Below, in pieces: positions 1 to 9,520 of a stretch of DNA of 64,000 bases. The DNA is taken from contig NZ_FOAS01000011.1 of the NCBI RefSeq assembly GCF_900109735.1, positions 1 through 64,000 of the forward strand, given 5' to 3'. A program made the translations under genes and the position numbers. Each line of letters begins with the position of its first letter. Position 1 is the stretch's first letter. Source of the stretch: Atopomonas hussainii (GTDB lineage: Bacteria > Pseudomonadota > Gammaproteobacteria > Pseudomonadales > Pseudomonadaceae). The notes beneath the pieces were generated by a model that worked only from the letters and a program-made list of their open reading frames with translations, was not told where the DNA came from and did no database searches.

Positions 1-227
1 CTCCAGAAGGCCAGTTGCAAGAGCAAATAGAACGCCTGAAAGCCAAAGTGCGCGCCAAAGTCGAGCATCCCTTTCACGTGGTTAAAAATCTGTTTCATTA
101 CCGCAAAACGCGCTATCGCGGTCTGACGAAAAACACGGCGCAGCTGTTCAGCCTGTTTGGCTTCGCGAATTTGCTGCTATCCAAGCGACATTTGATGCGT
201 GCTCACGGGATAAATCCGTCTTGCTGA
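1..227 (+). CDS. IS5-family transposase, C-terminal end (cut by window edge)
   Basis: The open frame runs in from before the window (first full codon at base 3) and stops at 225-227. The visible residues contain R-AKV-E-HPFHVV-K, the R(3)E(6)K spacing that carries the catalytic Glu of IS5-type DDE transposases, followed by NLFHYRKTRYRGL and KNTAQLFSLFGFANL, which are typical of the C-terminus of this family. The catalytic Asp residues would lie outside the window. No terminal inverted repeat can be assigned because the other end is missing. Whether the element is intact cannot be judged. The family call is confident; the exact IS is not known. Confidence 0.85.
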   Translation, partial: PEGQLQEQIERLKAKVRAKVEHPFHVVKNLFHYRKTRYRGLTKNTAQLFSLFGFANLLLSKRHLMRAHGINPSC

Positions 228-375
228 CGGGAAATGGCCTCTACGGAGGCTGCGCTAACGCCAAAAGGCGCTAGTCATGCGGGGAATCGAGCTGGTTTTC
301 TGATTTTGCGCTGCGAATCGGCACTGGTGCTGGTGTGAGGCTTAATAAATCAGCGTTTCCTTAACTGCCTTTTTA
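228..375. other. Intergenic tail of the IS element
   Basis: No gene is visible. Just downstream of the transposase stop are two small hairpins, GCCTC-TACG-GAGGC and CTAaCGCC-AAAA-GGCGcTAG (about 239-275). They may belong to the right end of the insertion sequence or act as a weak terminator. The IS boundary cannot be placed from one end only. Confidence 0.4.
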
Positions 376-1095
376 TTAGCTGTCTTTAGCGCCTTGCACT
401 GGCTTGCCGTCGACTTCGGCTTCTTTGAGCATGATCTGGTATTCCTTGCCGTCTTCTTCTTTCTGGTGCAAGCGCACCAGCAAGTAGCTCCAGTCTTTGG
501 CGAACCACAGCACAGTAGTGCGGCCGGATTTGGTTGGGTCGCGCACACGCTCGACTTTAATCGCGTCGAGCAGGCCGGCCTTAGTGCGGACTTTCTCTTC
601 ACCCAGCACGCGGAAGTCGTAAACGTCGATCTCGTCGCCGTCCACCACTTGGTAGCTCATGCTCTTTTTGCCGTCGGCGACGTCGTTACGCAGGGCCAGC
701 TGGTAGCTGGATTTGTCTTGCAGGCCGCTTTTTAAGGTCAGTTTGACCGCTTCGCCACGGTCGCTGCCGGTGACTTGCTTGTTGGCCCAGTCAAAGTCGT
801 GGCTGATCTCTTTGCTCTTGCCGAGGCCGCCGCGCTTAAAGCGGTATTGGTCTGGCTGAATTTGCTGGCCGTTCAAGTGAAACACGCTGCGTTCGGTCAG
901 TTCGGCCACCAGCATGGAGGCGCGGAATTGGTATTCCCATTGGCCGGACTCCAGCTTAACTAAGCTGCGTTCGGCTGAGCCGCTCACGGGTAGTTGTTTC
1001 CAGTCGGCGGTGTAGCTGGCGGTAAAGGGCAGTAGCTCACTGGCGCTGGCCAGCAGCGGCAGGGCGGTGAGTAAGCTAATCAATAGCAGGCGCAT
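376..1095 (-). CDS. DUF3108 exported protein
   Basis: 239 residues with a clear Sec signal peptide (MRLLLISLLTALPLLASAS, likely cleaved after residue 17-19) and then a beta-rich body with the DUF3108 pattern: FTASYTADW near the mature N-terminus, a conserved Y-F-R...SVFHL segment, and a C-terminal TTVLWFAKDWSYLLVRL block. The family is periplasmic and has no established function. The start ATG overlaps the purN stop by one base (TGATG), so it is very probably the last gene of a purM-purN-DUF3108 transcript, an arrangement I know from Pseudomonas. Nothing suggests a direct role in purine synthesis. Confidence 0.85.
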   Translation of the reverse strand: MRLLLISLLTALPLLASASELLPFTASYTADWKQLPVSGSAERSLVKLESGQWEYQFRASMLVAELTERSVFHLNGQQIQPDQYRFKRGGLGKSKEISHDFDWANKQVTGSDRGEAVKLTLKSGLQDKSSYQLALRNDVADGKKSMSYQVVDGDEIDVYDFRVLGEEKVRTKAGLLDAIKVERVRDPTKSGRTTVLWFAKDWSYLLVRLHQKEEDGKEYQIMLKEAEVDGKPVQGAKDS

Positions 1096-1757
1096 CAGTG
1101 CATCTCTCCGTTACGCAAGGTTTTGCCTGTGGCGGGCAGCGCTTGCCCGTCGAGCAGTGGGCCGCTGGCGGCGAGGCTTAAACGGCCTTCGGCAAACCAG
1201 CGAGCGACTTGAGGATACAGCAGGTGTTCTTGCTGGTGCACACGCTGCGCCAGTGTTTCGGCGCTGTCGCCCGGCAGAATGTCGATTGCTGCACGGGCGA
1301 TAACCGGCCCGCCATCTAGCTCGGCGGTGACAAAGTGCACGCTGCAGCCGTGTTCGCTATCGCCTTCATCCAGCGCGCGCTGATGGGTGTTTAAACCCTT
1401 GTGGCGCGGCAACAGCGATGGATGAATGTTCAGCAAGCGGCCTTGATAGTGCTCGACAAAGGTCGGCGTGAGGATGCGCATGAACCCAGCGAGGATGACC
1501 AAATCAGGCTGGTAGGCATCCATGGCGCTGATCATGGCGCGGTCGAAGGCTTCGCGGTCGGCGTAGGCTTTGTGATCGAGCACTAAGGTGTCGATACCGG
1601 CGTTTTGCGCGCGGATTAAACCGTAGGCATCGGCTTTGTTCGACAACACAGCGGCGATGTGCAAAGGCGCATCGCTGCTGTGCAGTTGGTCGATCAAGGC
1701 TTGCAGATTGCTGCCGGAGCCGGAAATCAGCACCAGCGCACGACAGGGCTGCGCCAT
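1095..1757 (-). CDS. purN: Phosphoribosylglycinamide formyltransferase
   Basis: Transfers a formyl group from 10-formyltetrahydrofolate to GAR, the third step of de novo purine synthesis, in the cytoplasm. The 220 residues include the phosphate-binding SGSGSNLQAL segment (residues 12-21) and the catalytic triad of the family: N110 and H112 in NIHPSLLP, and D148 in ELDGG. Length matches bacterial PurN (about 210-220). Its ATG overlaps the purM stop by one base (TAATG), so the two are translationally coupled. No oddity seen. Confidence 0.96.
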   Translation of the reverse strand: MAQPCRALVLISGSGSNLQALIDQLHSSDAPLHIAAVLSNKADAYGLIRAQNAGIDTLVLDHKAYADREAFDRAMISAMDAYQPDLVILAGFMRILTPTFVEHYQGRLLNIHPSLLPRHKGLNTHQRALDEGDSEHGCSVHFVTAELDGGPVIARAAIDILPGDSAETLAQRVHQQEHLLYPQVARWFAEGRLSLAASGPLLDGQALPATGKTLRNGEMH

Positions 1758-2818
1758 TAGTGTTGCTTCAGGTTGTTCAGCTTAACCGCGGCTTCGCCGG
1801 CTTGCGCTTGGGCAATCTGGCCGATCACCCATGGCTGTTCGCCGTTGGCGCGCAGGCTGGCCAGTGCGGTGTCTACTTGGTCTTGCGCGACGCAAATCAC
1901 CATGCCCACGCCGCAGTTGAGTACGCGGTGCATTTCGTGCTCGTCGACGTTGCCTTGTTCTTGCAGCCAGTCGAACACTACTGGGCGCGTCCAGCTGGCC
2001 ACGTCGATCACCGCTTGGCTGTTTTCTGGCAGCACGCGCGGGATGTTATCCAGCAGGCCGCCGCCGGTGATGTGGGCCATGGCTTTCACCGCGCCGGTGT
2101 CTTTGATCAGCTGCAGCAGCGGCTTCACATAGATGCGCGTCGGGGCCATCAGCAGGTCGGTCAGCGGCTTGCCGTCGAGGCTGATGGTTTCGATATCGCT
2201 GCCGCTAACTTCGATGATCTTGCGGATCAGCGAGTAGCCGTTGGAGTGCGGGCCCGAAGACGGCAGGGCGATCAGTGCGTCGCCGGTCTGCACTTTGCTG
2301 CCGTCGATGATTTCGCTTTTTTCCACCACGCCCACGCAGAAGCCGGCTAGGTCGTAATCTTCGCCTTCATACATGCCGGGCATTTCGGCAGTCTCACCGC
2401 CTACCAGCGAGCAGCCAGCCAGTTCGCAGCCAGCGCCAATGCCGGTCACGACGGTGGCAGCGACGTCGACGTTCAGCTTGCCGGTGGCGTAGTAGTCGAG
2501 GAAGAACAGCGGCTCGGCGCCACACACGACTAAGTCATTCACGCACATGGCGACCAAGTCTTGGCCAATGCTGTCGTGCTTGTTCAGGTTCAGCGCCAAA
2601 CGCAGTTTGGTGCCCACGCCGTCGGTGCCAGAGACCAGCACCGGCTGCTTGTAACCGGCAGGGATTTCACACAGGGCGCCGAAGCCGCCCAAGCCGCCCA
2701 TCACTTCGGGGCGGGCAGTGCGCTTGGCGACACCTTTAATGCGCTCAACCAGGGCTTCGCCAGCATCGATGTCTACACCGGCGTCTTTGTAACTGATGGA
2801 GGGCTGCTTGTTGCTCAT
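1757..2818 (-). CDS. purM: Phosphoribosylformylglycinamidine cyclo-ligase (AIR synthetase)
   Basis: Converts FGAM to AIR with ATP, the fifth step of purine synthesis. The open frame reaches 2866, but the ATG at 2818 ([16 protein letters not shown]) fits the family's usual length (353 residues) and has AGGAC just upstream, so I place the start there. Landmarks are [11 protein letters not shown] at the N-terminus, the GTDGVGTK phosphate-binding loop, [11 protein letters not shown], and [14 protein letters not shown] in the C-terminal half. First gene of the purM-purN-DUF3108 unit. Confidence 0.96.
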   Translation of the reverse strand: MSNKQPSISYKDAGVDIDAGEALVERIKGVAKRTARPEVMGGLGGFGALCEIPAGYKQPVLVSGTDGVGTKLRLALNLNKHDSIGQDLVAMCVNDLVVCGAEPLFFLDYYATGKLNVDVAATVVTGIGAGCELAGCSLVGGETAEMPGMYEGEDYDLAGFCVGVVEKSEIIDGSKVQTGDALIALPSSGPHSNGYSLIRKIIEVSGSDIETISLDGKPLTDLLMAPTRIYVKPLLQLIKDTGAVKAMAHITGGGLLDNIPRVLPENSQAVIDVASWTRPVVFDWLQEQGNVDEHEMHRVLNCGVGMVICVAQDQVDTALASLRANGEQPWVIGQIAQAQAGEAAVKLNNLKQH

Positions 2819-2866
2819 GAGTCCTGGCCTTGGCGGAAAATAGGGGGGAGAAAAAGAAAGGCGCAC

Positions 2867-2875
2867 ATTCTAGCA
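2867..2875 (-). promoter_or_regulatory. Possible extended -10 promoter of purM
   Basis: On the minus strand the bases read TGCTAGAAT, a TGn-extended -10 with a 5/6 hexamer, about 50 bases before the purM start. No convincing -35 is present at 17 bases, as is common for extended -10 promoters. Inferred from sequence only. Confidence 0.35.
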
Positions 2876-3031
2876 GGGCTGCCGCAGCGAGGACACCTTT
2901 GCCCCTTGCCGCTGGTGCGGTTGGCGCGCACGCCGGTGAGGCAAATCATGCCCATGTGGCGCGTGTCACTTGCTGTTACTGCGGTGCGCTTTTAAGGTAT
3001 GCCAGCTTTATTTCGCCCAAGGACCCCGTCT

Positions 3032-4081
3032 ATGTCCCGCCTGTTATGTGCGCTGCTGTTTTCTTTAGCCACTGCGTTAGCCTCGGCTGCGCCGGTGGAG
3101 AACCTCTACGACGTCTCTGAGCCGGTCGCCGGCCAGCAGGCAGAAGAGCGCACGGCGGCGCTTGGGCGTGCCTTGGCTACCTTAGTGCAGCGCCTGACCG
3201 GTAGTCGCGCCGCGCTGGATAATGCCGACATCCAAGCTGCGCTAAAAGCGCCGGAAGGTTTTGCTAACCAATACGGTTATCGCCAGCAGGGCGATGCGGT
3301 GAGCCTCGATGTGGCGTTTAATCCGTTGCTGGTCGATAACCTGCTGCGCCAAGCCGGGGTGCCGGTGTGGGGCGCAAGTCGCCCGGCGGTGCTGACCTGG
3401 TGGCTAAACCAAAATGCCGACGATACCTTCGCTTTAGTGGGCGATGGTCTTGAACAAGCGGCGAGCCTGCGCGAGGGCGCCCAACATGCCGGTTTACCGC
3501 TGCGTTTGCCTTTGGCAGATCTGGATGAGCAGCTGTTGGCCACCGCCGATGTGGTGGCCGGCCAGCCGCAAACGTTGGAAGTAGCCTCCACGCGTTACAA
3601 CGCCGATGCGCGCTTGGCGGTGGTTAGCAAGCCTAATGGCGCCGGCGTGCAAGCCACTTGGCAGGCGTGGATGGGCGATTGGCAAGTGCAGGGCACGGCT
3701 GCCGGGGCGGATAACAGCGCCTTGGCCAAAGAGATCTATCAGCAACTGGCCGCACAGTTGGCTGGTCGCTTTGTCGCCAGTAGCGCCAGTCAGGGCGAGT
3801 TCATCTTGGTGGTGCATGGTGTCACTGAGCTAGGCCGCTATGCGCAGCTGGACCGTCTGCTCGAGCCCTTTGCACCGCGTTTGCTTAATGCCAATGCCGA
3901 TCGCCTGACCTATCGCCTGCAAGCTAATCGCGAGCAATTGGCCGCGCAGCTTGGCTTGGCCGGTATCGTGGCGGCCCCGGAAATGGCCCCGCAGGTGCAG
4001 CCGGGCGTGGATGCCAATGGTCAGCCGGTATTGCCGGCGGCCGATAGCCTTGGCATGGCACAACACTACCGCTGGCCGTAA
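3032..4081 (+). CDS. DUF2066 exported protein
   Basis: 349 residues from the ATG at 3032, chosen over the upstream ATG at 2999 because AAGGA lies eight bases before it and the protein then begins directly with a signal peptide (MSRLLCALLFSLATALASA). The mature protein starts VENLYDVSEPV, the hallmark opening of DUF2066 proteins, and has an LVQRLTGSRAALDN segment near the start. Function unknown; predicted periplasmic or envelope-associated. It begins a compact cluster (next gene 3 bases on) that continues through hda. Divergent from purM, as in Pseudomonas. Confidence 0.88.
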   Translation: MSRLLCALLFSLATALASAAPVENLYDVSEPVAGQQAEERTAALGRALATLVQRLTGSRAALDNADIQAALKAPEGFANQYGYRQQGDAVSLDVAFNPLLVDNLLRQAGVPVWGASRPAVLTWWLNQNADDTFALVGDGLEQAASLREGAQHAGLPLRLPLADLDEQLLATADVVAGQPQTLEVASTRYNADARLAVVSKPNGAGVQATWQAWMGDWQVQGTAAGADNSALAKEIYQQLAAQLAGRFVASSASQGEFILVVHGVTELGRYAQLDRLLEPFAPRLLNANADRLTYRLQANREQLAAQLGLAGIVAAPEMAPQVQPGVDANGQPVLPAADSLGMAQHYRWP

Positions 4082-4083
4082 GC

Positions 4084-4647
4084 ATGATGCAGCACTGGTT
4101 ACGCCAGATCCCCAATGCGCTGACCGTAATGCGGGTCGTGCTGGTGCTGCCGATTGCTTGGCTACTGCTGGCTGAACGCTTCGGCCAAGCGCTGAGTTTG
4201 TTTTTTATCGCCGGTATTTCCGATGGGCTGGATGGCTTTCTGGCCCGGCGCTTTGGCTGGACCAGTCGCTTTGGCGCAGTGCTCGATCCATTGGCCGACA
4301 AACTGTTACTGGTCACCAGTTACCTGTGCTTGAGCGTGACCCAAGTATTGCCGTGGTGGCTGACTGTGCTGGTGCTGCTGCGCGATGCGCTGATCGTTAG
4401 CGGCGCTGTGGTCTATCGCTATTTGGTCGGCGCGCTGTCGATGGCGCCCAGCGTGCTGGGTAAGTGCTCCACCGTGCTGCAAATCTTACTGGTGCTGGTG
4501 GTGCTGATTGAGCTCAGCGTGTGGTCGGCGTTTGCTGATTACCGCAGTGCGCTGATTGTCTGTGTGGCGCTGCTCGCTGTGCTCAGCGGCGGGCATTATG
4601 TGTGGCAATGGACGCGACTGTATCGTGCAACGAGGATGAAAGCATGA
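4084..4647 (+). CDS. CDP-alcohol phosphatidyltransferase family membrane enzyme
   Basis: 187 residues, about five or six membrane helices. The full family signature is present with exact spacing: D50-G51-x2-A54-R55-x8-G64-x3-D68-x3-D72, the metal- and CDP-diacylglycerol-binding site. Such enzymes join a CDP-activated lipid to a small alcohol, as in phosphatidylglycerophosphate or cardiolipin synthesis. Which alcohol this one uses cannot be told; it is shorter and more divergent at the ends than textbook PgsA. Two ATGs (4084, 4087) compete for the start. The 3' end overlaps the next gene by ATGA. Confidence 0.85.
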   Translation: MMQHWLRQIPNALTVMRVVLVLPIAWLLLAERFGQALSLFFIAGISDGLDGFLARRFGWTSRFGAVLDPLADKLLLVTSYLCLSVTQVLPWWLTVLVLLRDALIVSGAVVYRYLVGALSMAPSVLGKCSTVLQILLVLVVLIELSVWSAFADYRSALIVCVALLAVLSGGHYVWQWTRLYRATRMKA

Positions 4648-5732
4648 GCACATCGAATCGCTGGTTGTGGCTGGCAGGTGGCGTGTTATTGGCGTGGTTG
4701 ATCTATCTGCTGCAGCCGATTTTGACGCCTTTTTTGCTTGGCGTACTGATCGCCTATCTCGGTGACCCATTGGCTGACTGGCTAGAAAGCAAAGGCTTAG
4801 GCCGCACGTGGGCCGTGACCTTAGTGTTCGCGGTGTTCACCTTGCTGATGCTGTTGGCCTTACTGGTACTGCTGCCTTTGCTCGGTCGCCAGTTAGTGAA
4901 GTTGGCTGAATATGTACCGCTGGGCTTGGATTGGCTGCAAAACCAAGGCTTGCCGTGGGTGCAGGCGCAATTTGGCTTGCCAGAAGGTTTCTGGCAGCTG
5001 GATCAGTTGAAGAAGGTCTTGGCCGGGCATTTAGGCGATGCATCAGGCATCGCCAAAAACTTGCTGCTAGTGGTGGGTAACTCGGGCATGGCGCTGGCTT
5101 TGGCGCTGACTAACTTGGTGTTGGTGCCGGTGGTGAGTTTTTACCTGCTGCGCGACTGGGACATCGTCATGGCACGCCTGCGCACCTTGCTGCCGCGCCG
5201 CAATGAAGGTGTGATTGTTGGCCTGCTTGGTGAATGCCATGAGGTGATTGGCGCCTTCTTGCGCGGCCAGCTGCTGGTGATGTTAGCGCTGGGCACTGTG
5301 TATGCGCTGGGCTTGATGCTGTTGGGCCTCGACTTGGGGTTGCTCATCGGCATGCTCGCCGGTCTTGCCAGCATAGTGCCGTACATGGGCTTTGCAGTGG
5401 GCATCGTCGCCGCCTTAATTGCGGCGGTTTTCCAATTTGGGGCTGACCCACTGATGTTGGCCGGGGTGGCGGCGGTGTTTGGCGTGGGGCAAATGCTCGA
5501 GGGCATGGTGCTGACCCCGCTGTTGGTCGGCGATCGCATTGGTTTGCACCCGGTGGCGGTGATCTTCGCCATCATGGCTGGCGGCCAGCTGTTTGGCTTT
5601 GTCGGTATTTTGTTGGCCTTGCCGGTGGCTGCGGTGATTATGGTTTTGCTGCGCCATGTGCATGATTTATATAAACTTTCCGACCTTTACGGAGAGTCGA
5701 CGGTCGCCCCGCCTACACAGCAAGACACCTGA
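4644..5732 (+). CDS. AI-2E family transporter / PerM-type permease
   Basis: 362 residues, polytopic membrane protein of the UPF0118/AI-2E family. Typical elements are the N-terminal LQPILTPFLLGVLIAYLGDPLADWLE, the central VVSFYLLRDWD, and the C-terminal GLASIVPYMGFAVGI and GDRIGLHPVAVIFAIMAGG segments. Family members export small molecules or act as Na+/H+ antiporters; the substrate here is unknown. The ATG at 4644 overlaps the previous stop (ATGA) and is preferred to the in-frame upstream ATG at 4602, which lies inside the previous gene. Its stop overlaps the hda ATG (TGATG). Confidence 0.9.
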   Translation: MSTSNRWLWLAGGVLLAWLIYLLQPILTPFLLGVLIAYLGDPLADWLESKGLGRTWAVTLVFAVFTLLMLLALLVLLPLLGRQLVKLAEYVPLGLDWLQNQGLPWVQAQFGLPEGFWQLDQLKKVLAGHLGDASGIAKNLLLVVGNSGMALALALTNLVLVPVVSFYLLRDWDIVMARLRTLLPRRNEGVIVGLLGECHEVIGAFLRGQLLVMLALGTVYALGLMLLGLDLGLLIGMLAGLASIVPYMGFAVGIVAALIAAVFQFGADPLMLAGVAAVFGVGQMLEGMVLTPLLVGDRIGLHPVAVIFAIMAGGQLFGFVGILLALPVAAVIMVLLRHVHDLYKLSDLYGESTVAPPTQQDT

Positions 5733-6436
5733 TGAAACCAGTACAGCTTCCCTTGGGGGTGCGTCTGCGTGATGACGCCACCTTCGCCAACTTTTACCCC
5801 GGTATTAACGCCGCAGCACAAGGCTACGTTGAGCGCCTGTGCGAGCCGGAAGCCGGCTGGGTGGAAAGCTTGGTGTACCTCTGGGGGCCGCTGGGGGTAG
5901 GGCGCAGTCATCTGTTACAAGCGGCGTGTCATCGCCTAGAGCAACAAGGCGCGGCGGCTTTGTACTTGCCCTTAGAAGAAGTCGCCGAGCTTGGCCCGGC
6001 CTTGTTAGAGGGCTTGGAGCAATTTGAACTGGTCTGCTTGGACGATGTGCAGCGGGTAGCGACCGACCCGCAGTGGCAAGAAGCGCTGTTCCATTTATTC
6101 AATCGTCTACGCGATAGCGGGCGGCGTTTGCTGCTTAGCGCCGATGCCGCGCCGCGTGAATTGCCGCTGACCTTGGCGGATTTGCGTTCACGTTTATCGC
6201 AAGCCTTGGTGTTTCAGCTGCATGAGCTGTCGGATGAAGACAAGCTGCGCGCCTTGCAGCTACGCGCCTTTCGCCGTGGCCTGCAAATGTCGGAAGAAGC
6301 CGGGCGGTTTATTCTCACCCGTAGCGGGCGCAGTATGAATGAGCTATTCGATGTGCTGGAGCGCCTGGATCAGGCCTCGCTGCAGGCGCAGCGCAAGCTG
6401 ACTATTCCCTTCTTAAAAGAAGTGCTCGACTGGTAG
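5732..6436 (+). CDS. hda: DnaA regulatory inactivator Hda
   Basis: 234 residues, a short AAA+ protein of the DnaA family without DNA-binding domain IV. With the DNA-loaded sliding clamp, Hda stimulates ATP hydrolysis by DnaA and so limits re-initiation. The N-terminus carries the clamp-binding motif QLPLGV (residues 5-10). The P-loop reads GPLGVGRSHLLQA, with the GRSH form usual in Hda instead of GKT. Sensor and lid segments follow (DVQRV, LLSADAAPREL, LADLRSRL). Translationally coupled to the permease gene, an arrangement found across Pseudomonas. Confidence 0.95.
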   Translation: MKPVQLPLGVRLRDDATFANFYPGINAAAQGYVERLCEPEAGWVESLVYLWGPLGVGRSHLLQAACHRLEQQGAAALYLPLEEVAELGPALLEGLEQFELVCLDDVQRVATDPQWQEALFHLFNRLRDSGRRLLLSADAAPRELPLTLADLRSRLSQALVFQLHELSDEDKLRALQLRAFRRGLQMSEEAGRFILTRSGRSMNELFDVLERLDQASLQAQRKLTIPFLKEVLDW

Positions 6437-6534
6437 CGAAAGCGCCGCTTAAACCGCTGCACAGCACCATCACTGCGTTGCGCGGTGCTGGAGTCGTTCG
6501 CTGGTTTAATCAACGCTTTCGATACGGCTAGCTT

Positions 6535-6894
6535 TTACAGCCCTAACTCACGACGTGCGCGTTGCATATCGGCGCGGGCATACAGCATGGCGGCGATAAA
6601 TACCGCCGTGGTGATCGCTGCCTCGGCAGTGCCAAGCCACATATGCCCCGGCTCAAAGGCCTTAGTCACGCCCTGAATAAAGTACAGGTTGAGCACGAAG
6701 CACAGGCCTTGAAAGGCTTTGCGCCGGCCCATGAGCAGCCACGGTAAAAAGATCAGCAGCGGCACTAAATGCACGCTCAGTACCGCCAGCTTGCTGTTTA
6801 TAGTGAGCTCAAGCGACAGCACCCAAGCGCTTAAAAAGGCCAATAACACGGCATACAGCGCAAGGCTGGCCCAATACCAAGGACGCGGGTTCAT
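6535..6894 (-). CDS. DUF2069 membrane protein
   Basis: 119 residues with about four hydrophobic helices (LALYAVLLAFLSAWVL, LAVLSVHLVPLLIFLPWLL, FVLNLYFIQGV, AITTAVFIAAMLYA) and the F-x-L-N-L-Y-F-I-Q-G-V stretch characteristic of DUF2069. I take the ATG at 6894, with GGAGA upstream, over the TTG one codon earlier. Function unknown. It follows wrbA and arsC on the same strand with no gap, so it is probably co-transcribed. Confidence 0.85.
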   Translation of the reverse strand: MNPRPWYWASLALYAVLLAFLSAWVLSLELTINSKLAVLSVHLVPLLIFLPWLLMGRRKAFQGLCFVLNLYFIQGVTKAFEPGHMWLGTAEAAITTAVFIAAMLYARADMQRARRELGL

Positions 6895-6897
6895 CAA

Positions 6898-7841
<944 letters not shown>

Positions 7842-7932
7842 GGTAAGGTCGCAGTCGTCGTCAGCTCAGAGGGCGACTATTCTAGCCGCAAGCGTGCGCC
7901 AAGACGAACGCCTAAGCCGCAGGGGAGAGCGA

Positions 7933-9162
7933 ATGCAGCGAGCCAAAGATGCCTGGGATTTTGTGATTTTCTTGCTGACCCGCTTTGTCGAAGACAAGGC
8001 GCTAAACAGCGCTGCCGCCCTAACCTATACCACCTTGTTTGCGGTGGTGCCGATCATGACCGTGACCTTCACTATGTTGGCGGCGGTCCCGGCGTTTCAG
8101 GGTGCGGGCGAGCAAATCCAGAACTTTGTCTTTCAGAACTTTGTGCCGTCGGCCGGCAGTGTGGTGCAGGAGCACCTCAAGGGCTTTGCCGCGCAGGCGC
8201 GCAACCTCACTTGGGTGGGGGTGGCGGTGCTGGCGTTTACCGCCTTTATGATGCTGGTGACGATTGAGAAGGCCTTCAATGCCATCTGGCGGGTGCAGCA
8301 GCCGCGTCGTGGGGTGTCGAGCTTCTTGCTTTATTGGGCAATCTTAAGCCTTGGCCCGCTGCTGTTGGGCGCCGGTTTTGCCCTGAGCACCTATGTCACC
8401 TCGCTGTCGATTATGTCCGATGCCGAAGCCTTGCCAGGTGTGGCCACCTTGCTGCGTTTTGTGCCGTTTGTGCTTAGCGTGGGCGCGTTTACCTTACTGT
8501 ACAGCGCGGTGCCCAATGCGCGGGTCAAGTTGGGCCGGGCAGTGGCGGGGGCTTTGGTCACCGCGCTGTTGTTTGAGGCTGCCAAGGCTGCATTTGGCTT
8601 GTACGTAAAAATGTTCCCCAGCTTTCAGCTGATCTATGGCGCGTTCGCTGCCTTTCCGGTGTTTTTGCTGTGGATTTACCTGTCGTGGGTCATCGTGCTG
8701 TTTGGCGCTGAACTGGTCTGCCATTTGAGCTCCAGCGGCGCTTGGCGGCGTTTGTCGTTGCCGCCGCTGTTGATCATGATGGGGGTATTGCGGGTCTTTC
8801 ATGATGCGCAGCAGGCCGGCAAAACCGTGCGTTTAAAGCATGTGCAAAAAGCCGGGTGGCCGCTGCCGGAAGCCGATTGGGCCGATATGCTGGCGCTGCT
8901 GCAAAGTTTGGATCTGGTTTGCCGTACCAGCGATGGTGATTGGGTGCTGTCCCGCGATCTGGATCGCTTGAGTTTGTATGAGCTGGTGATTGCCTGCCCT
9001 TGGCCGTTGCCCACTACCGAGCAATTGCCTGAGAAGCTAAGCCAAGAGGCCGTCTGGTATCCAGCACTGCGCAGCGCGCTGTGTACCTTGCAGCAAGAGC
9101 GTGAAGCCCGCTTGTCGCCCAGTGTGGCCAGCTGGCTGGAGGCCGAGACAGTGGCGTCTTGA
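7933..9162 (+). CDS. YihY/BrkB-family membrane protein
   Basis: 409 residues from the ATG at 7933, which has AGGGGAGAG just upstream; in-frame upstream codons overlap the divergent arsC start and are unlikely. Six membrane helices fill the first ~280 residues, with family landmarks [41 protein letters not shown] and [25 protein letters not shown] soluble C-terminal domain of about 120 residues resembles a winged helix ([13 protein letters not shown]). Once called RNase BN, but that assignment was withdrawn for E. coli YihY; function unknown. Confidence 0.9.
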   Translation: MQRAKDAWDFVIFLLTRFVEDKALNSAAALTYTTLFAVVPIMTVTFTMLAAVPAFQGAGEQIQNFVFQNFVPSAGSVVQEHLKGFAAQARNLTWVGVAVLAFTAFMMLVTIEKAFNAIWRVQQPRRGVSSFLLYWAILSLGPLLLGAGFALSTYVTSLSIMSDAEALPGVATLLRFVPFVLSVGAFTLLYSAVPNARVKLGRAVAGALVTALLFEAAKAAFGLYVKMFPSFQLIYGAFAAFPVFLLWIYLSWVIVLFGAELVCHLSSSGAWRRLSLPPLLIMMGVLRVFHDAQQAGKTVRLKHVQKAGWPLPEADWADMLALLQSLDLVCRTSDGDWVLSRDLDRLSLYELVIACPWPLPTTEQLPEKLSQEAVWYPALRSALCTLQQEREARLSPSVASWLEAETVAS

Positions 9163-9251
9163 TGTGGCAAAGTTTGTCACTGCCTGCCGCAAGCGGTGAG
9201 TACTGACGGGCAGAGGCGGCGTGCGGGGCAGATGACAGGGGAAGTGTGATC

Positions 9252-9266
9252 TGGCACGCATTTGGC
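9252..9266 (+). promoter_or_regulatory. Candidate sigma54 (-24/-12) promoter
   Basis: TGGCACG-CATT-TGGC matches the -24/-12 consensus TGGCACG-N4-TTGC at all but one fixed base, with the GG and GC pairs at the required spacing. It lies 25 bases before the ATG of the 67-residue ORF, and the predicted start of transcription (about 9278) leaves just AAGGAG and the spacer as leader. No activator site was recognised upstream. Confidence 0.5.
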
Positions 9267-9290
9267 TTTATCGGGAAAAGGAGTTTCCGA

Positions 9291-9494
9291 ATGAGTGACG
9301 ACATGCATTCCAACAACACGGTGGTGGCGCTCAATCAGCAAGACCCGCAAGGGGCGTTGGAGCGACTGAATCGATTGACCGGCCTAAGCTTTCACAGCGT
9401 GCCTGAGTCGTTGGTCAATAGCGCCGCGCACGACGCTGAGCAAGCCAATAACGAAAAAGGCGAGGTGTCGCCACCTCGCCCTTTGTGCGGATAA
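9291..9494 (+). CDS. Small hypothetical protein (67 aa)
   Basis: I do not recognise this protein. The ATG at 9291 has AAGGAG at 9278-9283, an ideal ribosome-binding site, so translation is credible. The product is hydrophilic with no membrane segment: SDDMHSNNTVVALNQQ, then a short amphipathic stretch (ALERLNRLTGLSFHSVPESL), then an acidic/polar tail. Its last dozen codons run through the hairpin at 9459-9480. A small gene of unknown function sits at this place (after the YihY gene) in other Pseudomonas as well, as far as I recall. The sigma54-like sequence upstream suggests regulated expression. Confidence 0.6.
   Translation: MSDDMHSNNTVVALNQQDPQGALERLNRLTGLSFHSVPESLVNSAAHDAEQANNEKGEVSPPRPLCG
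9454..9486. terminator. Bidirectional intrinsic terminator inside ORF end
   Basis: GGCGAGGTG (9459-9467), loop TCGC, CACCTCGCC (9472-9480). On the minus strand it is followed by TTTTT (9458-9454), a good terminator for the gene at 9521-9940; on the plus strand the tract is only CTTTG. It lies within the coding end of the 67-residue ORF. Confidence 0.7.
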
Positions 9495-9520
9495 CTGCGC
9501 TGACGCGCTAGCAGCTGTGC

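Noticed and set aside
1760-2350. 196-codon open frame opposite purM
   Set aside because: Shadow frame with His/Ala/Val-rich translation; purM is certain on the other strand.
6462-6490. CAGCACC...GGTGCTG between hda and the DUF2069 gene as a terminator
   Set aside because: Only seven pairs around a 15-base loop and no T tract; too weak to list.
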